A stretch of DNA of 53,874 nt. It comes from Thermoguttaceae bacterium (GTDB lineage Bacteria; Planctomycetota; Planctomycetia; Pirellulales; Thermoguttaceae). Location: the NCBI GenBank assembly GCA_017441605.1, contig JAFRXD010000051.1, positions 1 through 53,874 on the forward strand, in the 5' to 3' direction. Of this stretch, positions 53,766-53,874 are shown one piece after another. Numbering within the stretch: position 1 is the stretch's first letter; each line of letters opens with the position of its first letter. The position numbers and the translations under genes are program-made. Under the pieces are notes generated by a model that saw nothing but the letters and a program-made list of their open reading frames with translations, was not told the DNA's origin and did no database searches.

Positions 53766-53874
53766 TTATTGTTGTTCGTTATTAGTTTGCCTAATATCGA
53801 GCGCTAGGAGACGTTTTTTCTAACTAATGCGCTCGTATAAAGTTGCGCAAACACGCTACCGAACATAATAAACA

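Noticed and set aside
1..53874. CRISPR arrays, tRNA or rRNA genes, insertion sequences, prophage
   Set aside because: Reading through intergenic regions I found no regularly spaced repeats, tRNA-like T-loop/acceptor patterns, transposase motifs or phage genes. A program-based scan would be decisive.

Overview
The window looks like a chromosomal segment of a Planctomycetota bacterium. Three signs point there: two genes plus a decayed third copy of the DUF1559 pseudopilin family, which is greatly expanded in that phylum; a secreted protein with the planctomycetal N-terminal signature (LEERELLSA); and Tat-exported Gfo/Idh/MocA oxidoreductases together with a large HzsA-related protein carrying CxxCH haem sites. 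Base composition is moderate. I saw no rRNA, tRNA, CRISPR array, insertion sequence or phage gene. The finer taxonomic position cannot be read from the sequence alone.

Layout, left to right. 0-4.6 kb (minus): a small basic tail-anchored protein, a coiled-coil membrane protein, a Tat metallophosphoesterase and a YgiQ-like radical SAM protein. 4.8-7.3 kb (plus): a secreted protein of unknown function with a strong terminator, then an ECF sigma factor and a one-helix membrane protein that may be its regulator. 7.4-11.0 kb (plus): carB behind a near-consensus promoter, a 340-nt leader and a clear terminator. 11.1-15.1 kb (minus): lipoprotein, DUF1559 gene, DUF1559 pseudogene, DUF1559 gene. 15.2-22.7 kb (minus): acyl-CoA dehydrogenase, tatA-like gene, rsmA, HD phosphohydrolase, dnaX and the 4.5S SRP RNA. 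22.8-31.9 kb (plus): HzsA-related protein plus an esterase, then leuC-leuD-nadK and a Gfo/Idh/MocA protein ending in a perfect terminator. 32-38.6 kb: three secreted or membrane-anchored peptidase-like proteins (S41, C25 and a leishmanolysin-like one). 38.6-41.1 kb (minus): YugP-type metallopeptidase, ComEA-like protein, aroB. 41.1-43.4 kb (plus): fliO-fliP-fliQ. 43.4-53.8 kb (plus): a SpoU methyltransferase, zinc-ribbon coiled-coil protein, YchF-like GTPase, nitroreductase, two tandem GNAT-fold proteins, a TIM-barrel isomerase, a second Tat Gfo/Idh/MocA protein, a GNAT acetyltransferase and an M16 peptidase homologue without its zinc site.

Most genes are housekeeping (pyrimidine/arginine, leucine and shikimate pathways; NADP; replication; rRNA modification; protein targeting). 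The accessory interest lies in the peptidase cluster at 32-38.6 kb, the isolated fliOPQ cassette, the HzsA-related cytochrome and the decaying DUF1559 array. I could recognise sigma-70-type promoters by eye upstream of several operons (TTGACG/TTGAAA-like boxes, 16-18 bp spacers, TATAAT-like boxes). Function assignments rest on motif recognition; no database search was run.
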